Counted from the first letter of the stretch, positions 1 to 14,200 are shown. The stretch is DNA of 64,000 bases from Chanodichthys erythropterus (GCF_024489055.1 NC_090223.1:27769925-27833924), one strand, 5' to 3'. Numbers and translations: made by a program. The notes: generated by a model from the sequence alone, not told the origin.

Positions 1-1292
1 TAAACCGCATATTCATTTTCATCGTCATTCATTCATCATCATAAATCAGTTTGTGTACCATAAACATGTTTCTGAAGGCAGGTTTCCAAGAATTCATAAT
101 TATATATACATAGAGACCAGGTGAAAAAAGTTAGGAGAATATTTTTTGTTTTCTTTTCCAAGTTTGGGATGGGGTTTAGCGAAAGATTTTGATTTGATTT
201 ATAATGCCCATAATCCATAAAAGGTCTTGTTCAGACAGGCAGTTAAAATGATATAGACGCACAGGTAGAGTATAAAGGAAAGTTATATAGAGAAAGGTGA
301 AGTTCACACCAGACAAAGGTATGCAAGTCTCAACCACTAAAAGAAGCTGTCAGATATATACTGCACTTCACATGGATGGAGAAAGACTCAAATGTATGGG
401 GCATGGCCAGGTTATATCTGAATCTTTCTCTAGTGAATTGTAATAGAATGCATTCTTGTAACACGAGTGCATTTTTCAATATAAATTTCATGTAAATAAA
501 GGATTTAATTCATTTGAACCTTAATAAGTAGATATTGATTGTATATTGCTGAATGCACATATCGTTGTTTTTATTTTGAAATGTTTTAGAGTTGTCACAC
601 GATTAAATACATTATTTTAAGCAGTTATATATCTTTCAAAACTTGAATATGATTTTTGGGCCCAATGTAGTACCAATATTCAGAAAAATCTGCATTGTTC
701 CTACCTGAACAAATGTAACCGCTTCCTGTAGACCAGTGGCAATGTGTGTCCTGTGCATGTTCTGCAGAAAACACAGACTATAGATTAGTCAATTTAATTA
801 ACTAATAATTCATTTTTACCTTGACTGACAGATTTACATGCATGAATACTAAATTTGGTTAAAAGAAGTAGATTAATTAGATAATATTCCTTATCATAAG
901 GCATGTCATAGGAGACATAACCAAATAAGATGTTTTCAAAACACATAAGGCAGGGCATGATAACCAAAAACAAGATGAATGAGGACAACTACAAAATAAC
1001 TGCAAGCATGTTTCTGCATGTAAACCACAAAATGTACAAAATATATCACAATTATATCTGTTTACATGATAGTAATTTTATGTGTGAGGAAATATTAATG
1101 AGGAAATTCCCAATTTTACTCCACAAAAGAACATCAACACAGCCATTCCAAAATGACAGTATGAATATCCCTTTAAAAACAAAGAACATAACACAAAGAT
1201 TATTATACCTAATGGGGGGAAAAGAGAAACAGATTCAACTAGATTCACCAACTGGAGTATCAGCAGGATCCAGTATGTAGAGAGAGCTGAGG
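1..1292. other. Intergenic flank, AT-rich, no confident gene
   Basis: No reading frame here resembles a known protein. An AATAAA hexamer at 495-500 could be the poly(A) signal of a plus-strand gene lying off the left edge, but nothing else supports that. A small minus-strand exon-like segment (705-761) is listed separately. The open frames around 794-1308 are short, AT-rich and unrecognised, so I treat them as chance. Confidence 0.6.
705..761 (-). other. Possible internal exon of an unidentified minus-strand gene
   Basis: Read on the minus strand, a good pyrimidine-rich acceptor (TGTGTTTTCTGCAG) is followed by 57 nt that are open in the frame NMHRTHIATGLQEAVTFVQ, then a good donor CAG|GTAGGA. 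The length is exactly 19 codons. I do not recognise the peptide and see no partner exons. It could be an exon of a gene extending leftward out of the window, a relic, or chance; splice-like boundaries around short open stretches are common. Confidence 0.2.
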
Positions 1293-2491
1293 TACACTGA
1301 TCAGGCATAACATTATGACCACCTTCCTAATATTGTGTTCGTCCCACTTTTGCTGCCAAAACAGCCCTGACCCGTCGAGGCATGGACTCCACTAGACCCC
1401 TGAAGGTGTGCTGCGGTATCTGCACCATGATGTTAGCAGCAGATCCTTTAAGTTGTGAGGTGAGGCCTCCATGGATCAGACTTGTTTGTTCAGCACATCC
1501 CATATGCTCGATTGGATTGAGTGAATTTGGAGGCCAGGTCAACACCTCAAACTCGTTGTTGTGCTCCTCAAACCATTCCTGAAACATTTTTGCTCTGTGG
1601 CAGGGTCCATTATCCTGCTGAAAGAGGTCACAGACACCAGAATACTGTTTCCATGAAAGGGTGTACATGTTCTTCAGCAATGCTTATGTAGGTGGTACGT
1701 GTCAAAGTAACATCCACATGGATGGCAGGACCCAAGGTTTCCCAGCAGAACATTGCCCAAAGCATCACACTGCCTCCGCTGGCTTGCCTTCTTCCCATTG
1801 TGCATCCTGGTGCCATGTGTTCCCCAGGTAAGCAACGCACACACACCCGGCCATCCATGTGATGTAAAAGAAAATGTGGTTCATCAGACCAGGCCACCAT
1901 CTTCTGTTGCTCCGTGGTCCAGTTCTGATGCTCACCTGTCCACTGTTGGCTCTTTCGGCGGTGGGCAGGGGTCAGCATGGGCACCCTGACTGGTGTGAAT
2001 CTATGCAGCTCCATACACAACAAACTGTGATTCACTGTGTATTCTGACACCTTTCTATCAGAACCAGCATTAACTTCTTGAGTAATTTGAGCTACAGAAG
2101 CTCGTCTGTTGGATCGGACCACACGGACCAGCCTTCACTCCCCACGTGCATCAATGAGCCTTGTCCGCCCATGACCCTGTCCCCGGTTCACCACTGTTCC
2201 TTCCTTGGACCACTTTTGATAAATACTGACCACTGCAGACCGAGAACACCCCACAAGAGCTGCAGTTTTGGAGATGCTCTGACCCAGTCGTGTAGCCATC
2301 ACAATTTGGCCCTCGTCAAACTCGCTCAAATCCTTACGCTTTCCCATTTTTCCTGCTTCTAACACATCAACTTTCAGGACAAAATGTTCACTTGCTGCCT
2401 AATATATCCACCCACTAACAGGTCTCATGATGAAGAGATAATCAGTGTTATTCACTTCACAGGGGTCATAATGTTATGCCTGACGGGTGTA
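1293..2491 (-). mobile_element. Tc1/mariner-family DNA transposon, inactive copy
   Basis: The ends are inverted repeats with TA at both tips: the left reads TACACTGATCAGGCATAACA and the right, on the minus strand, TACACCCGTCAGGCATAACA. The 1.2 kb length and the TA tips (the expected target duplication) are typical of this superfamily. The interior carries a transposase on the minus strand in three overlapping frames, described separately. Small differences between the two ends and the frame breaks indicate an old, immobile copy. Confidence 0.93.
1327..2365 (-). pseudogene. Broken Tc1-type transposase (DD34E)
   Basis: The enzyme would cut and paste the surrounding element by binding its terminal repeats. 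Minus-strand frame 2365-2135 encodes the N-terminal helix-turn-helix region (GKRKDLSEFDEGQIV, then CSRSAVVSIYQKWSKEG). Frame 2122-1628 continues with the second DNA-binding half and the first catalytic aspartate in WSDEPHF. Frame 1680-1327 carries the second aspartate in QDNGPCH (near 1612) and the glutamate in NPIEH, 34 residues apart as in DD34E enzymes. The three pieces lie in different frames, so at least two frameshifts separate them; the usual tryptophan after NPIEHM is also lost. No functional protein is expected. Confidence 0.92.
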
Positions 2492-3289
2492 TTTTCAAGA
2501 AGCATTTTTACACCAGAGGGGGCAGCATCCATAACTACAGCATAATCTTCAGGAGTGACTGGAATTATATATTTAAAGAGAAACTCAGAATAGGTCAGTC
2601 CTGCAACTATATCATCATTACAATACTATTTCTCAAGAAATAAAAACTTAAATCATATAAAATATGCTTATTATTCTAGATAAAACACCTGTTTGGGGTG
2701 AGTATTTGAGTTCATAGATTCCAAGAAAAAAGCATCTCTTTTTGAAAATTAAATAGTTTAAAAGGAAGTTTAGTAATGATGTAGTCACAGAGCAAAAGGA
2801 ACTGACCAACCTGTGAAAAGATAAAGTGAGATATAATATTCAAGATAGATATTGTTGTGCTTTAATCCAGTGGGTTTGAAGGTGTGATTATTGGGTGGTA
2901 AAATCTAAGGAGTTCAGGCCATCATAACCACAGATTTATGCTACTTATCCCATAGACCTATCCTCACAATTCACTCAAGAAAGAAAGCACAGGTCGCCCT
3001 CTGGAGATATCCAACAGCTATTGCAATTCAATTGCAGTCACCCCGTCCTCTAAAATCTATAAGGCGGGATTTCCACCCAAAGCATCCAATAGAAACAGGG
3101 GACACGGGATGCGATTCTTGACTTTCCCGGCGTTCTTCCTTAAATCGTTTAAACCAATCAAAGAGATCCCGCCTTCTTGACAAAGCACATCTTTGGGTAT
3201 GTTTCATGTATTGACATACCTCGTAGCAAATCAGAGGGGGAAAGTGTGACCCTCTGCCCAATCACAAACGAGGACGTACTTCCGAAGCT
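2492..3289. other. Upstream region of atp5mc1
   Basis: The left part is AT-rich and featureless apart from a CTCF-like core at 2994-3007. From about 3020 the sequence becomes richer in G+C and holds several CCAAT-type boxes: CCAATAG near 3087, ACCAATCAAAG near 3153 and CCCAATCAC at 3257-3264. An ACTTCCG ETS-type site sits near 3278. This composition suits a constitutive promoter. The 77-residue minus-strand open frame over 3028-3261 shows no family similarity. Confidence 0.55.
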
Positions 3290-3386
3290 TATAAATGACA
3301 AGGTGACAGTTTTCACGGCGTACTCATTGCCTCTAGCTGCAAGCTTGTCCCTGTAACCCCGGGCCCTTGTGTGCTGTATCTAATCG
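3255..3386 (+). promoter_or_regulatory. atp5mc1: atp5mc1 core promoter and non-coding exon 1
   Basis: A CCAAT box (3258-3262) and a TATAAA (3290-3295) precede a pyrimidine-rich stretch at about 3320-3350 that is a plausible transcription start. The segment ends at a strong donor, TAATCG|GTGAGTC (exon end 3386). No ATG in frame with the protein precedes the donor, so exon 1 is 5' UTR and the coding sequence starts in exon 2. The start site is inferred, not seen. Confidence 0.6.
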
Positions 3387-4063
3387 GTGAGTCAGGTATT
3401 CTCTGCATTCATCTAAACACGCATAGTAGGGGAACCTTACTTTTTAAAGCTATGGAAATGTGCGGACGTTTCTGATCCGGCTAAAATAACTGCAGTTTTC
3501 CGGTGCCATTCAGAGAAGCGCGTTGCTAAAGCTCCGCTAGCCGCTTGTCAAAGTCATCTCGAATGAATGAATGAGTCCCTTTGCGATTAGGTCTCGAGAC
3601 CTCAACCCGAAGAGCAACCGGTAAATAACGCCAAAGCTCCTCAGATTCACGATTTATTGGTGCACTTAAAATGCACGGACGTTTTATTCTCGTATTGCTC
3701 GTGACACTTGCAAGATGTCTGACTGGGCCCGCATCAGCCTGAAAGCTCGCGCTGCGCTTGCACCTTCAAGTGCAAGTGTTTTAATACTGTAATGACATTT
3801 AAATATAGTTTATGTCTGTTGTTTGCATGTTTATGAGGCAGTTCATATGCGTTTATGTTTTAAGTACCATTCAGAGCTGTTGGTGACCTTCAGTCTCCAG
3901 ACTATCCGCGCGCTCGTTTTGCTGGGAAGTTAAACGCCTCAAGCTTAAGACTCAAATTAACCTTAGAACCGATTATTACTGTCACTTTCTGCTTAATAAT
4001 GTGTTTAAGGCAAGAAGCACGGGCTTTATGCTCCGGCTGTTCGAAAGGTTGTCCAAAGGGTGA

Positions 4064-4065
<2 letters not shown>

Positions 4066-4139
<74 letters not shown>
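4066..4139. repeat. (TA)n microsatellite, about 74 bp
   Basis: Uninterrupted TA dinucleotides in atp5mc1 intron 1. The open frame read across it is low-complexity and not coding. Confidence 0.97.
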
Positions 4140-4142
<3 letters not shown>

Positions 4143-4765
4143 TTAACCTTCCTCTCACTTAGCAAATTGTGTACAGATTACAGAATGTATTTTTTGATGG
4201 ACTTAGTTGCTTCTGGTGTCAGTGTCACAATGTGGACTTTTAACAGGCTCTAATAACCTCAGGTTTGAAGGCTGACTCTGTCTCTATCTCTTATGTCTCA
4301 GTGTCTTGAGTGGGTGAAACCTTGTGTTGGGTGTTTTGAGTACAGTAGTACATCATGACCTTTATGCTGCCATATGTTTGACCACTGATTTAGAGGGGAT
4401 GTGCTCTCGGCCTAAAAGTTTTGGTTAGAGGTTCCCTTGTCAAAGCAGGTCTAGGTCCTTTATATATACACAGACCATCTGTCATTTGCTTTGGATGCTA
4501 CAGAAATTTTGTAACACTTAATATTATCTTTCTTTGAATGGTCTGTGGGTTTTTGAAATGTACTGATGGCTTGATTTAAATTGGAAGTCCCTTCGGTTGC
4601 CATTGAGTTGTAGTCATCTTTAATTGATAACTCAAGTGTTTGGCACAAACGTGTGTCTTGCTGACTTTGCTTCACTATGTGTGAGGGAATGAAATCCTAT
4701 GTTTATGACACTGGTGCCCTTTTCTTACACCTGTCTAACATCTTTCTTCTCCACAGGCTTCAAAC

Positions 4766-6210
<1,445 letters not shown>

Positions 6211-6394
6211 CTTGGATGTCTTTTCTTCAAGCAGTTCGACTCCCTTGATCTGGAGATTGGAACTCTGATGCGCAGCTTAGGCCGTGGCACCGCCATTCCA
6301 ACAAAACTACAAGAAACTCTCCCTTTTTATGTTCCCCTGTACCGTTTTTCTCTCTACGTTTTATGTAAGAACTCAATTCACATAAGACCATCTG

Positions 6395-6400
6395 AATAAA
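6395..6400 (+). terminator. atp5mc1: atp5mc1 polyadenylation signal AATAAA
   Basis: Canonical AATAAA 185 nt after the stop codon, followed by a T/GT-rich stretch (TTTGTGTGTTGTTTC near 6420) suited to cleavage at about 6415-6420. Confidence 0.75.
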
Positions 6401-6420
6401 TGGTTGAAATCTGTTTGCTT

Positions 6421-8050
6421 TTGTGTGTTGTTTCTGCTATAAGAATGTAGAGTCTGTTGAGGGAATGCAGACTAGCCTGGTGTTTTTGAAAACTACATTT
6501 GAAGTGGAGCAAAACCTTTCATCAAAGTTGTCCTGAAACCTTCTTTGGACAACTTTGAACTTTTTTGATCCACTTCAAATATTGACTACTATAAAACTTC
6601 TTTAGCCTGCCCAAAGTCAATCTAAATGTTTGAAGACTCATTGTAGAGATTTAGATTGAAATCTAACATATTTAAAAACGCTACTTGCTTTTGATTTGTT
6701 TTCCCATTTATTCACCTATCATTTACTAGCTTGCTATGAAACCTCCTGATTGTATGCAATATCAAGACCCAAAGAACACAAGTGTTTGACAACATGGAGA
6801 AATGGGGCTTTCTATTGACATGCACATTCTTTAACTTGCAATATGTGGTGTGCTCATCTAAAGTTAACTTAATTGTTCTCATGTAGTTTAAATTGTAGTT
6901 GCAATACAAAAACATGACTGAAACATTGCTCAAAGACCTTTTTTTTTAAAGAAAATCAGGGCAGTACAGAAGCAAGTGATACTAAAAAGTTGACACAAGA
7001 GTTTGACTGCATTCATGGTTCATCTTACAAGAACATGAAACACTTCAAGAGTGCATGCTCTAAGTAGTCATCGAGTGAAATTAAATCAATACTTGACTGA
7101 AAAAAGGGCGAACGTAACCTTTGTCAATGACAAGTTTACAAGTTTTTTTCTATGCACCTCATTTCAACTAGTTTGAAGGTGCAGTGAGTTCCTGACTTCA
7201 TCTTACAGAACAAAATAACATAAAAATGATATATTTCTCATCTCAGCCCCACTGACTCTGCTAGAGAGGAAAAAAAGAAGCTTAAACCAGCTTAGGTGGG
7301 TTGATTTGAACTTTTTCAGAACCAGCTGCTGACTGGTCAAGCTGGTGCGCAGGTGGTTTAACTGGGAGGCCAGTGAAGTCCAGGCTGCTCACTGCAGAGT
7401 CATGGGTGGAGTGTGAAGTCTCTCTTAGATGTAGAAAGTCCAACCACACCCTAACCCTACCCAAAACTATCCCTCCACCCATGAGATCCACGGAGGTGTA
7501 GCTCGACTAGGTCAGGCTCAACACAGGACGTCCAGAGAGGTGTGAGCTGGACGTCATTTGGCTCTGCAGTGAGCACCGCTTGGAGAAGTCGACCTAATAT
7601 TGACTGTTATGAGCCGGTTCTTTTTTAGTGAATCAAAAACATGCAGCGCGACCAAAAATGACTGATTCCCAGTTATTTTTAGTGACTCAAATACTAACTC
7701 GCGTACTGCACTTTTAAAACACATTTTGAGTGGAACTGCATTTCTGTCATCCAAATATTGTAAAAGAATCTTTAATGAAACCAGAATCGTTTCCTCAGAA
7801 CTCCCCTTCAGCTTGAACCTCCTCCAGGAGTGCACCGCTAGATGGCAGTATTTCCTGCTGAATGAGGAGGAAGTGGAGAGAAATGAAACAACACTGATAA
7901 ACAGGCCAGGCCGAGCGAGGGGCAACTACGTTTACGTGCGTTTGGACCTTAAACTCAGCTGCTCATTGATGTGAATGTTAAATGCTCAGCTAATTCGGTT
8001 AATACACTAAATTCAGCGCTGCTCTCGACATAGGTTGTTATAGTTGAGGT
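6421..8050. other. Spacer between atp5mc1 and ube2z
   Basis: Mostly AT-rich with no credible coding sequence. From about 7260 to 7560 there is a G+C-richer block with repeated CAGCT/AGCTGG words (near 7300-7350) that may be part of an interspersed repeat. A very good CTCF-like motif lies at 7835-7848, and the ube2z promoter probably occupies 7950-8100. Confidence 0.5.
7835..7848 (+). promoter_or_regulatory. CTCF-like motif upstream of ube2z
   Basis: CCGCTAGATGGCAG agrees with the CTCF core consensus CCASYAGRKGGCRS at 13 of 14 positions (mismatch at the third). It lies about 370 bp upstream of the ube2z start codon. Binding is inference. Confidence 0.5.
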
Positions 8051-8203
8051 CAGAAGAGGGGAAAGGGAGAACATGTAGGAGTCATTTCTCTCTTCCTGCC
8101 CTCCTCTACTTGCCTCCGAGCGAGGAGAAACAGAAACTGCTGAAGAAACTGATTGATTTGACAGCTGTTCAGACAGTTTGTGGCTTCTTCGGTCTCATCG
8201 ACG

Positions 8204-11200
8204 ATGGCGGATAGCGTTGGGGAGGAGGCCAACGGATCGGTAGGGATGGCGCAGGACCACGGAGCGCAGTTCTCCGCGAGTTTGGGTAATTCTATACCGG
8301 GGCATTCATCAGCCTCCCCGCCTCCGGCAGAGACCGGCCTGTCGGTGGTCGCTCCCGGGATCGCGCATACCATCACTCCGGCCGTGGAGAGCGGACTCGG
8401 TGTTCTGACCCATGCGCTCGACTCCACGGTCCCCGTGGCCGTTCCTCCATCCCTGCCGCCCGGTATTGGATCAGGAGTCCCGGCTGGAGCGGGCCTCCTG
8501 TCCCAAATTCACGCCACCTCCTGGGATCCCACGTTAAGCACCGACTGGGACAACGAAAAGGCGTCTCAGCAGTGTATTCTCCGGATAAAAAGGTAATGAT
8601 AGACTATCCTATATGGTCTGTGTTTGTTTTAGGAAGTGTAAGACAACTTTTTTTAAGTTCGCCTGCGTGCTGCAGTGCATTATTAATTTACTGTCCCATC
8701 CAAACATATGTCAGAATGCTGAATGAACTTCAGATACACATTTACATTTAACTGCTAATTGTTGCTTTTTGGCACAATAATAAATAGCATATATATATAT
8801 ATATATGTATGTGTATGTGTATGTGTGTGTGTGTATCATATCATGCATATAAACATAAGTATTATATTTTTTATATATGAAGACTTCAGATGCAAAAGCC
8901 TCTAAGTGCCGTCTGGAATTTTCTTCTAAAATGAGCATTTTTATCAAGCTCGTATGTTTATTTTCAGTTATCTCACTTTGATGGCAATGAAAAGGACCTA
9001 TTAATTGCCATTTAAAGTGGAATTACTGAACCTAAACATATAAGCTTGATAAAAATGCTTAAGATAGAAGAACATTTCAGACGGCACTTAGAGGCTTTTG
9101 CATCTGAAGTCTTCACATATAATAAAATATATGTGTTAAGCCATCACCAACTTTGTTGTGTTTTAATTACCATCCATATTTAATTGTTGGACTTTATTGT
9201 GATACAAACAGGAAACATGTATACAAAATGTAAAAAATTTAAAAATATCAAAATAAACGGCTTCTTTAAGCAAAAATCAGTCTTTAGTGTGACCTCCTGG
9301 ACATCTTCCAGTTTCTCATAGAAGAAAATCTGAGAACCTACTCATCAGATTTTGAAGGTTTTCTTGGCCTTCCAGTCCTTTTCCATCCCATTTAGGTCTA
9401 AGAGAGCCAATTTCCGGCTATTGCTCAAGTGTAAAAGAGCCTATAGAAGTCATTATCTTATTACATTAATGCAAAGTTGTTTCGTTCTAATTTATTTTCA
9501 TCTTAGGTATGCATTTCTTGCTTGAGAATGATGCATTCAAATTTGATTAATTTATGTTAAAATTATGCACTTTATTCACCTGTGAGCGTTATTATTTTCT
9601 GATGAATGCACAGTGCTGTAATTGTGCAGTTAGGTATCATTCTTTACACATCTACCAAATAATGGCATGAACTTTTAAAGTAGTTCTCAATAAAAATATT
9701 GCTCAAACTAATGACCTGTCAATCTGTACTAGCCTGGCATTCTGAAACATTTTCCAGCCAAATGTTACAATCCTGCCCGCAGATTAATCTGTTATAGGCG
9801 ACCGCATTTATAAGGTACAATGTTGACACTCTCAGGGAATTATCACTTGGCAGTGACTTTGGCCTGGGCATAATTTGATCAGACGTCCCCAGAGGACTAA
9901 TAATGGAAATGTGGACACGAAAATGAAAGCACTTGGTTACAATGAGTCAGTTATGTTTGTGTAGTTTGGCTTTGTATTACAGGCATTCAGTGATCTGATG
10001 ATTTTCTTGGCAGGGTCTGTATGTGGCTTCTGCTTCCTTTCTCGTGCTTTGAGAAAAATGGTGCACACTGCCACTGATATTTCTTCATGTGAGTGATGCC
10101 TGTTTGTTTTTAATGATTCTGTGAACATATTCTTTTCTTCTTTCCTCTTTTTAGAGACATTATGTCCATCTATAAAGAACCTCCTCCGGGTATGTTTGTG
10201 GTTCCTGATCCTCACGACATGACCAAGGTAAGCATCAGTAGACATTTCCCTCACAATTATGATGATATTTGAGCATTTCGCTCACTCTCCTGTGTTCCCT
10301 CCCTCAATCCTTCCTTGTATTGTCATATTCTTACTATACAATGAATGCTTTGATTGCACATGCAAAGTTAATGCATTAGGTTTCATGAACTAACAATGAA
10401 CAATACTTTTACAGCATTTATTATGCTAGGTTAATGTTCATTTCTACATATACATTAGTGTTCAAAGAAATAAAAATACTTTTATTCAGCAAGGATGCAT
10501 TAAATTGACGGTAAATACTTTTACAATGTTAAAAAAATCTATTCCAAATAAATGCTGTTCTTTTGAACTTTATATTCATCAAAGAATCTTGGAAAAAAAT
10601 GCATTATCGTTTCCACAAAAATGTTAAGCAGCACAAATGTTTTCAACATTGATAATAATCATAAATGTTTCTTGAGCAGCAAATCATCATATTAGAATGA
10701 TTTCTGAAGGAACATGTGACACTGAAGACTGGAGGAATGATGCTGAAAATTCAGCTTTAATTAAATTATATTTTAAAACATATTAAAAACTGTTATTTTA
10801 AATTGTAATATTTCTAAATATTACTGTATGTTGATCTAACAAATACAGCTTTGATGAGCATGAGACTTCTTTAAAAAAAAAAAAACATTTAAAATACCTT
10901 ACAGACTATAGTGTGCAAAAAACATATTTTTAACATTTTGTATTAATATTTAAACAAGTTGTATATATTAATATTGTGTATATATTGTGTATATTATGTG
11001 TTAAAGTATTATGTTCAAGCATAAATTAATGAACAGTAGTATACTTTAACACTATACTAAATTAAGAAATGCTGTAAAAGTGTTTTAAAAAGTCATGAAA
11101 ATTGCTGTAGTGTATGAATGTATCAGGTTAGTTTTTCTGTTGTGGCCTAGAAAGGTGAAACCCTTCAAATAACCCCTCTTCCTCCTCTTGTCTCCACAGA

Positions 11201-14200
11201 TTCATGCCCTCATCACCGGCCCCTTCGACACACCATATGAGGGTGGCTTCTTCCTCTTCCTGTTCCGCTGTCCCCCTGACTATCCCATCCACCCTCCACG
11301 CGTCAAACTAATCACTACAGGGCACAATACTGTTCGTTTCAACCCCAACTTCTACCGCAACGGCAAAGTTTGCCTGAGCATCCTCGGGTAAGACAGGTTT
11401 CTTGTTTAAGCTTTTATTGGATTCTCAGATATTTTACTTAGCCACTTTTAGTTCCAGAGTTGAGGCCTGTTCACACCAAGGACGATAACCATAAAGTTTT
11501 AATCATTCTAATTATTTGAGAGTAGGTTGTCACACCACAACTATAACAATAATGACAGAGGATCAATATCGTTGGAATCACTTTGAGTTATTTTTTTCCA
11601 GCTGATAAATGATAAAAACAATAAAATCAGAATTGTTGGAATCAATTTCTGAAAAAAAAAAAAAAAAAAAACAATTAAAGGTGCTAAAGAGGATGTTTTG
11701 TTTTATACATTTTTGCAATATTACTTGAAACGGTCTTTACTAACTGATAAAAGACTATTTATTAAGTACACTGAAAGGAATAATATTAATATACATCATC
11801 TGTGCACGAGGTAGGGCCTTAAAAACATCAGCCAATCGTTTACGCGATCATCGTGTAAACGATTGGCCCTCTGGCTTGTCAATCACTGCCGTGACGTTCC
11901 TTGTGAGAGACGTGCGCGGCTGCGCGCTCCAGTAACTTTCCACACTCCACAGGCACCACATGCAGGAGTAACAACTGCAGATTATGAGTTACCTGCGGTG
12001 AGTCCGACATAATGAATCCACTAACACGACACAGCGAATGCCGGTGGTAAACACTCGTGTTCCAATACTCGTGCACGAGTTTTGGGAGGCGTTCCCTCGA
12101 AATGAGCTGTGAAGGAGGGGGTTGTTCTTACGCATGCGCTCATTTCAAAAACTCACTAACAGTCTTTGGATTCTCAGTCGACGAAATGATCCTCTTTAGC
12201 ACCTTTAAACACTTCATCACAATACAACCTGATATAATTTATCTTAATCAGCAAAACATTTTTAAATATACACCAAAAACTTACTGATACACACACACAC
12301 ATTTAATTTATATATATATATATATAATATATATTTCGATGTCGATGTATCAATCTTCGCAGCATCTATCTTCATCCTTAGTAGATGCTAATAGAGTTAG
12401 ATTTATAGTTATCATTCTTGGTATGAATGAGCTTTTACTCAGATCCCAGCTGTTTCTTTCTACAGCACTTGGACTGGTCCAGCGTGGAGTCCCGCCCAGA
12501 GCATCTCCTCTGTTCTCATATCCATACAGTCCCTAATGACAGAGAACCCTTACCACAATGAGCCAGGCTTTGAGCAGGTACTATTTCTCCCACATTCTTG
12601 GTTTAGAAGGTCCCTATGCGGTCCTCCTGTAATCTATTTTATTTGGTTCACAGTGAACGCTATAGTTTATTCTGCAATGTCATCTATTTGCTAGGAAAGG
12701 CATCCAGGTGACAGCAAAAACTACAACGAGTGTATCCGCCACGAAACCATGCGAGTAGCTGTGTGCGATATGCTAGAGGGTAAAGTGCCGTGTCCCGAGG
12801 CTTTGTGGTGAGTGATGATCCCTTCGCCATTTCGCATAATCTGGGTCTGTTTTAAAGGCTTGTAGCCCGAACTAAACTATTTATTATTTATTATTATTTA
12901 TTCATTTTTCCAGGAGCTCATTGCTTCTACACTTAAAGTTAAATGCTAACAGTGTTTGTAAATTAATTGCCCAAATTATTACATTACTAGCTAACTGCAT
13001 TCTTCTTAAATTGTAATCTTGACATGCATTCTCTGCAAGCTGCTTTGAAACGATATGTATTGTGAAAAGCGCTATACAAATAAATGTGAATTAGTATTGC
13101 CATTTATTAAATGGTTAAAGTTTTCTTTGGAAATTATATTAGTTATCAAAAACAAGAATTTTTAAATCAACCCAGAATCCATTAGAATTTTTTTTTTATA
13201 CTTGTATAGGTTTTTAAATGGCCAACACACCCTTTTAAGAGCATTGTTTTTCTGTTCCTAGGAGCGTGATGGAGAAATCCTTCCTGGAGTACTATGATTT
13301 CTATGAGGGGGTCTGCAAGGAACGTCTGCATCTCCAAGGGCAGAACATGCAGGTAATGCAAACGTACTTTGCTACATTTCATGTTGTGCCCTGTGATGTC
13401 ATTTCGATTGTCATCATAACATTAGAAATACAACCTTATGTAAACATTTAGCACTGTGATTTTACAAATAGTCCTATTAGCTGTGGTGAGTCATTCATGT
13501 CAGCATTTACAGAAGACCAAAAAGAACAAAGAACGTGACGCTCAATCACACCTCGTAGTCAAAGAGAACTTGAGTTGAGCTGAATCACTGAGTACAGCCT
13601 CCATTCGCCCGCAGCCATTTCTGTGGGATTTTCAGAGTTGTTATGGTTCTCAAGTCCTGCTATGAATCAGTTTTCAGGCATTTTGTAGTCGCGTCACACG
13701 TATTAAAGTGGAACTGTTGCACAGACTGTGGTTGAATCGTATTGTTTTTGTTTAATTTTAACTTTTTCTATAGTGGTATGATTTTGTGTTGTAAAATATA
13801 TAATTTTTGGGGGGGTATTTTGGTTGTCAAAGCTTCGATGCCAAAGCTTTTCAGCTTCATTACTCACATGCTGATTTGCTGCTCAAGAAACAGTTATTAT
13901 TATCATGCTTAAAATTTGTGGATTTTTTTCAGGATTCTTTGATGAATTGAAAGTACAAAAAGACAGCATTTATTTGAAATGGAATGTTTTTGTAAAATTA
14001 TAATTCTTTATTGTCACTCTTGATCAATTTAATGCATCCTTGTTAAATAAAAGTATTAATTTCTTTCCCAAAAAATAAAGTACTGACCCCAAACTTTTGT
14101 ATGGTAGTGTTTTATATAGTTTAACGTAAATAGTTTGGTTGAAAATTGGCACTGTTTTTTTTTTTTTTTTTTTTTTGTTAGCAAAAACCTTTTTCGGTGT

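Noticed and set aside
8180..8203. GTG start eight codons upstream of the ube2z ATG
   Set aside because: Non-AUG initiation is unlikely when an ATG in good context (GACGATGG) follows and the family begins MA-D/E-S.
8861..9132. miRNA precursor
   Set aside because: Arms of about 128 nt are far longer than a miRNA hairpin; a foldback transposon fits better.
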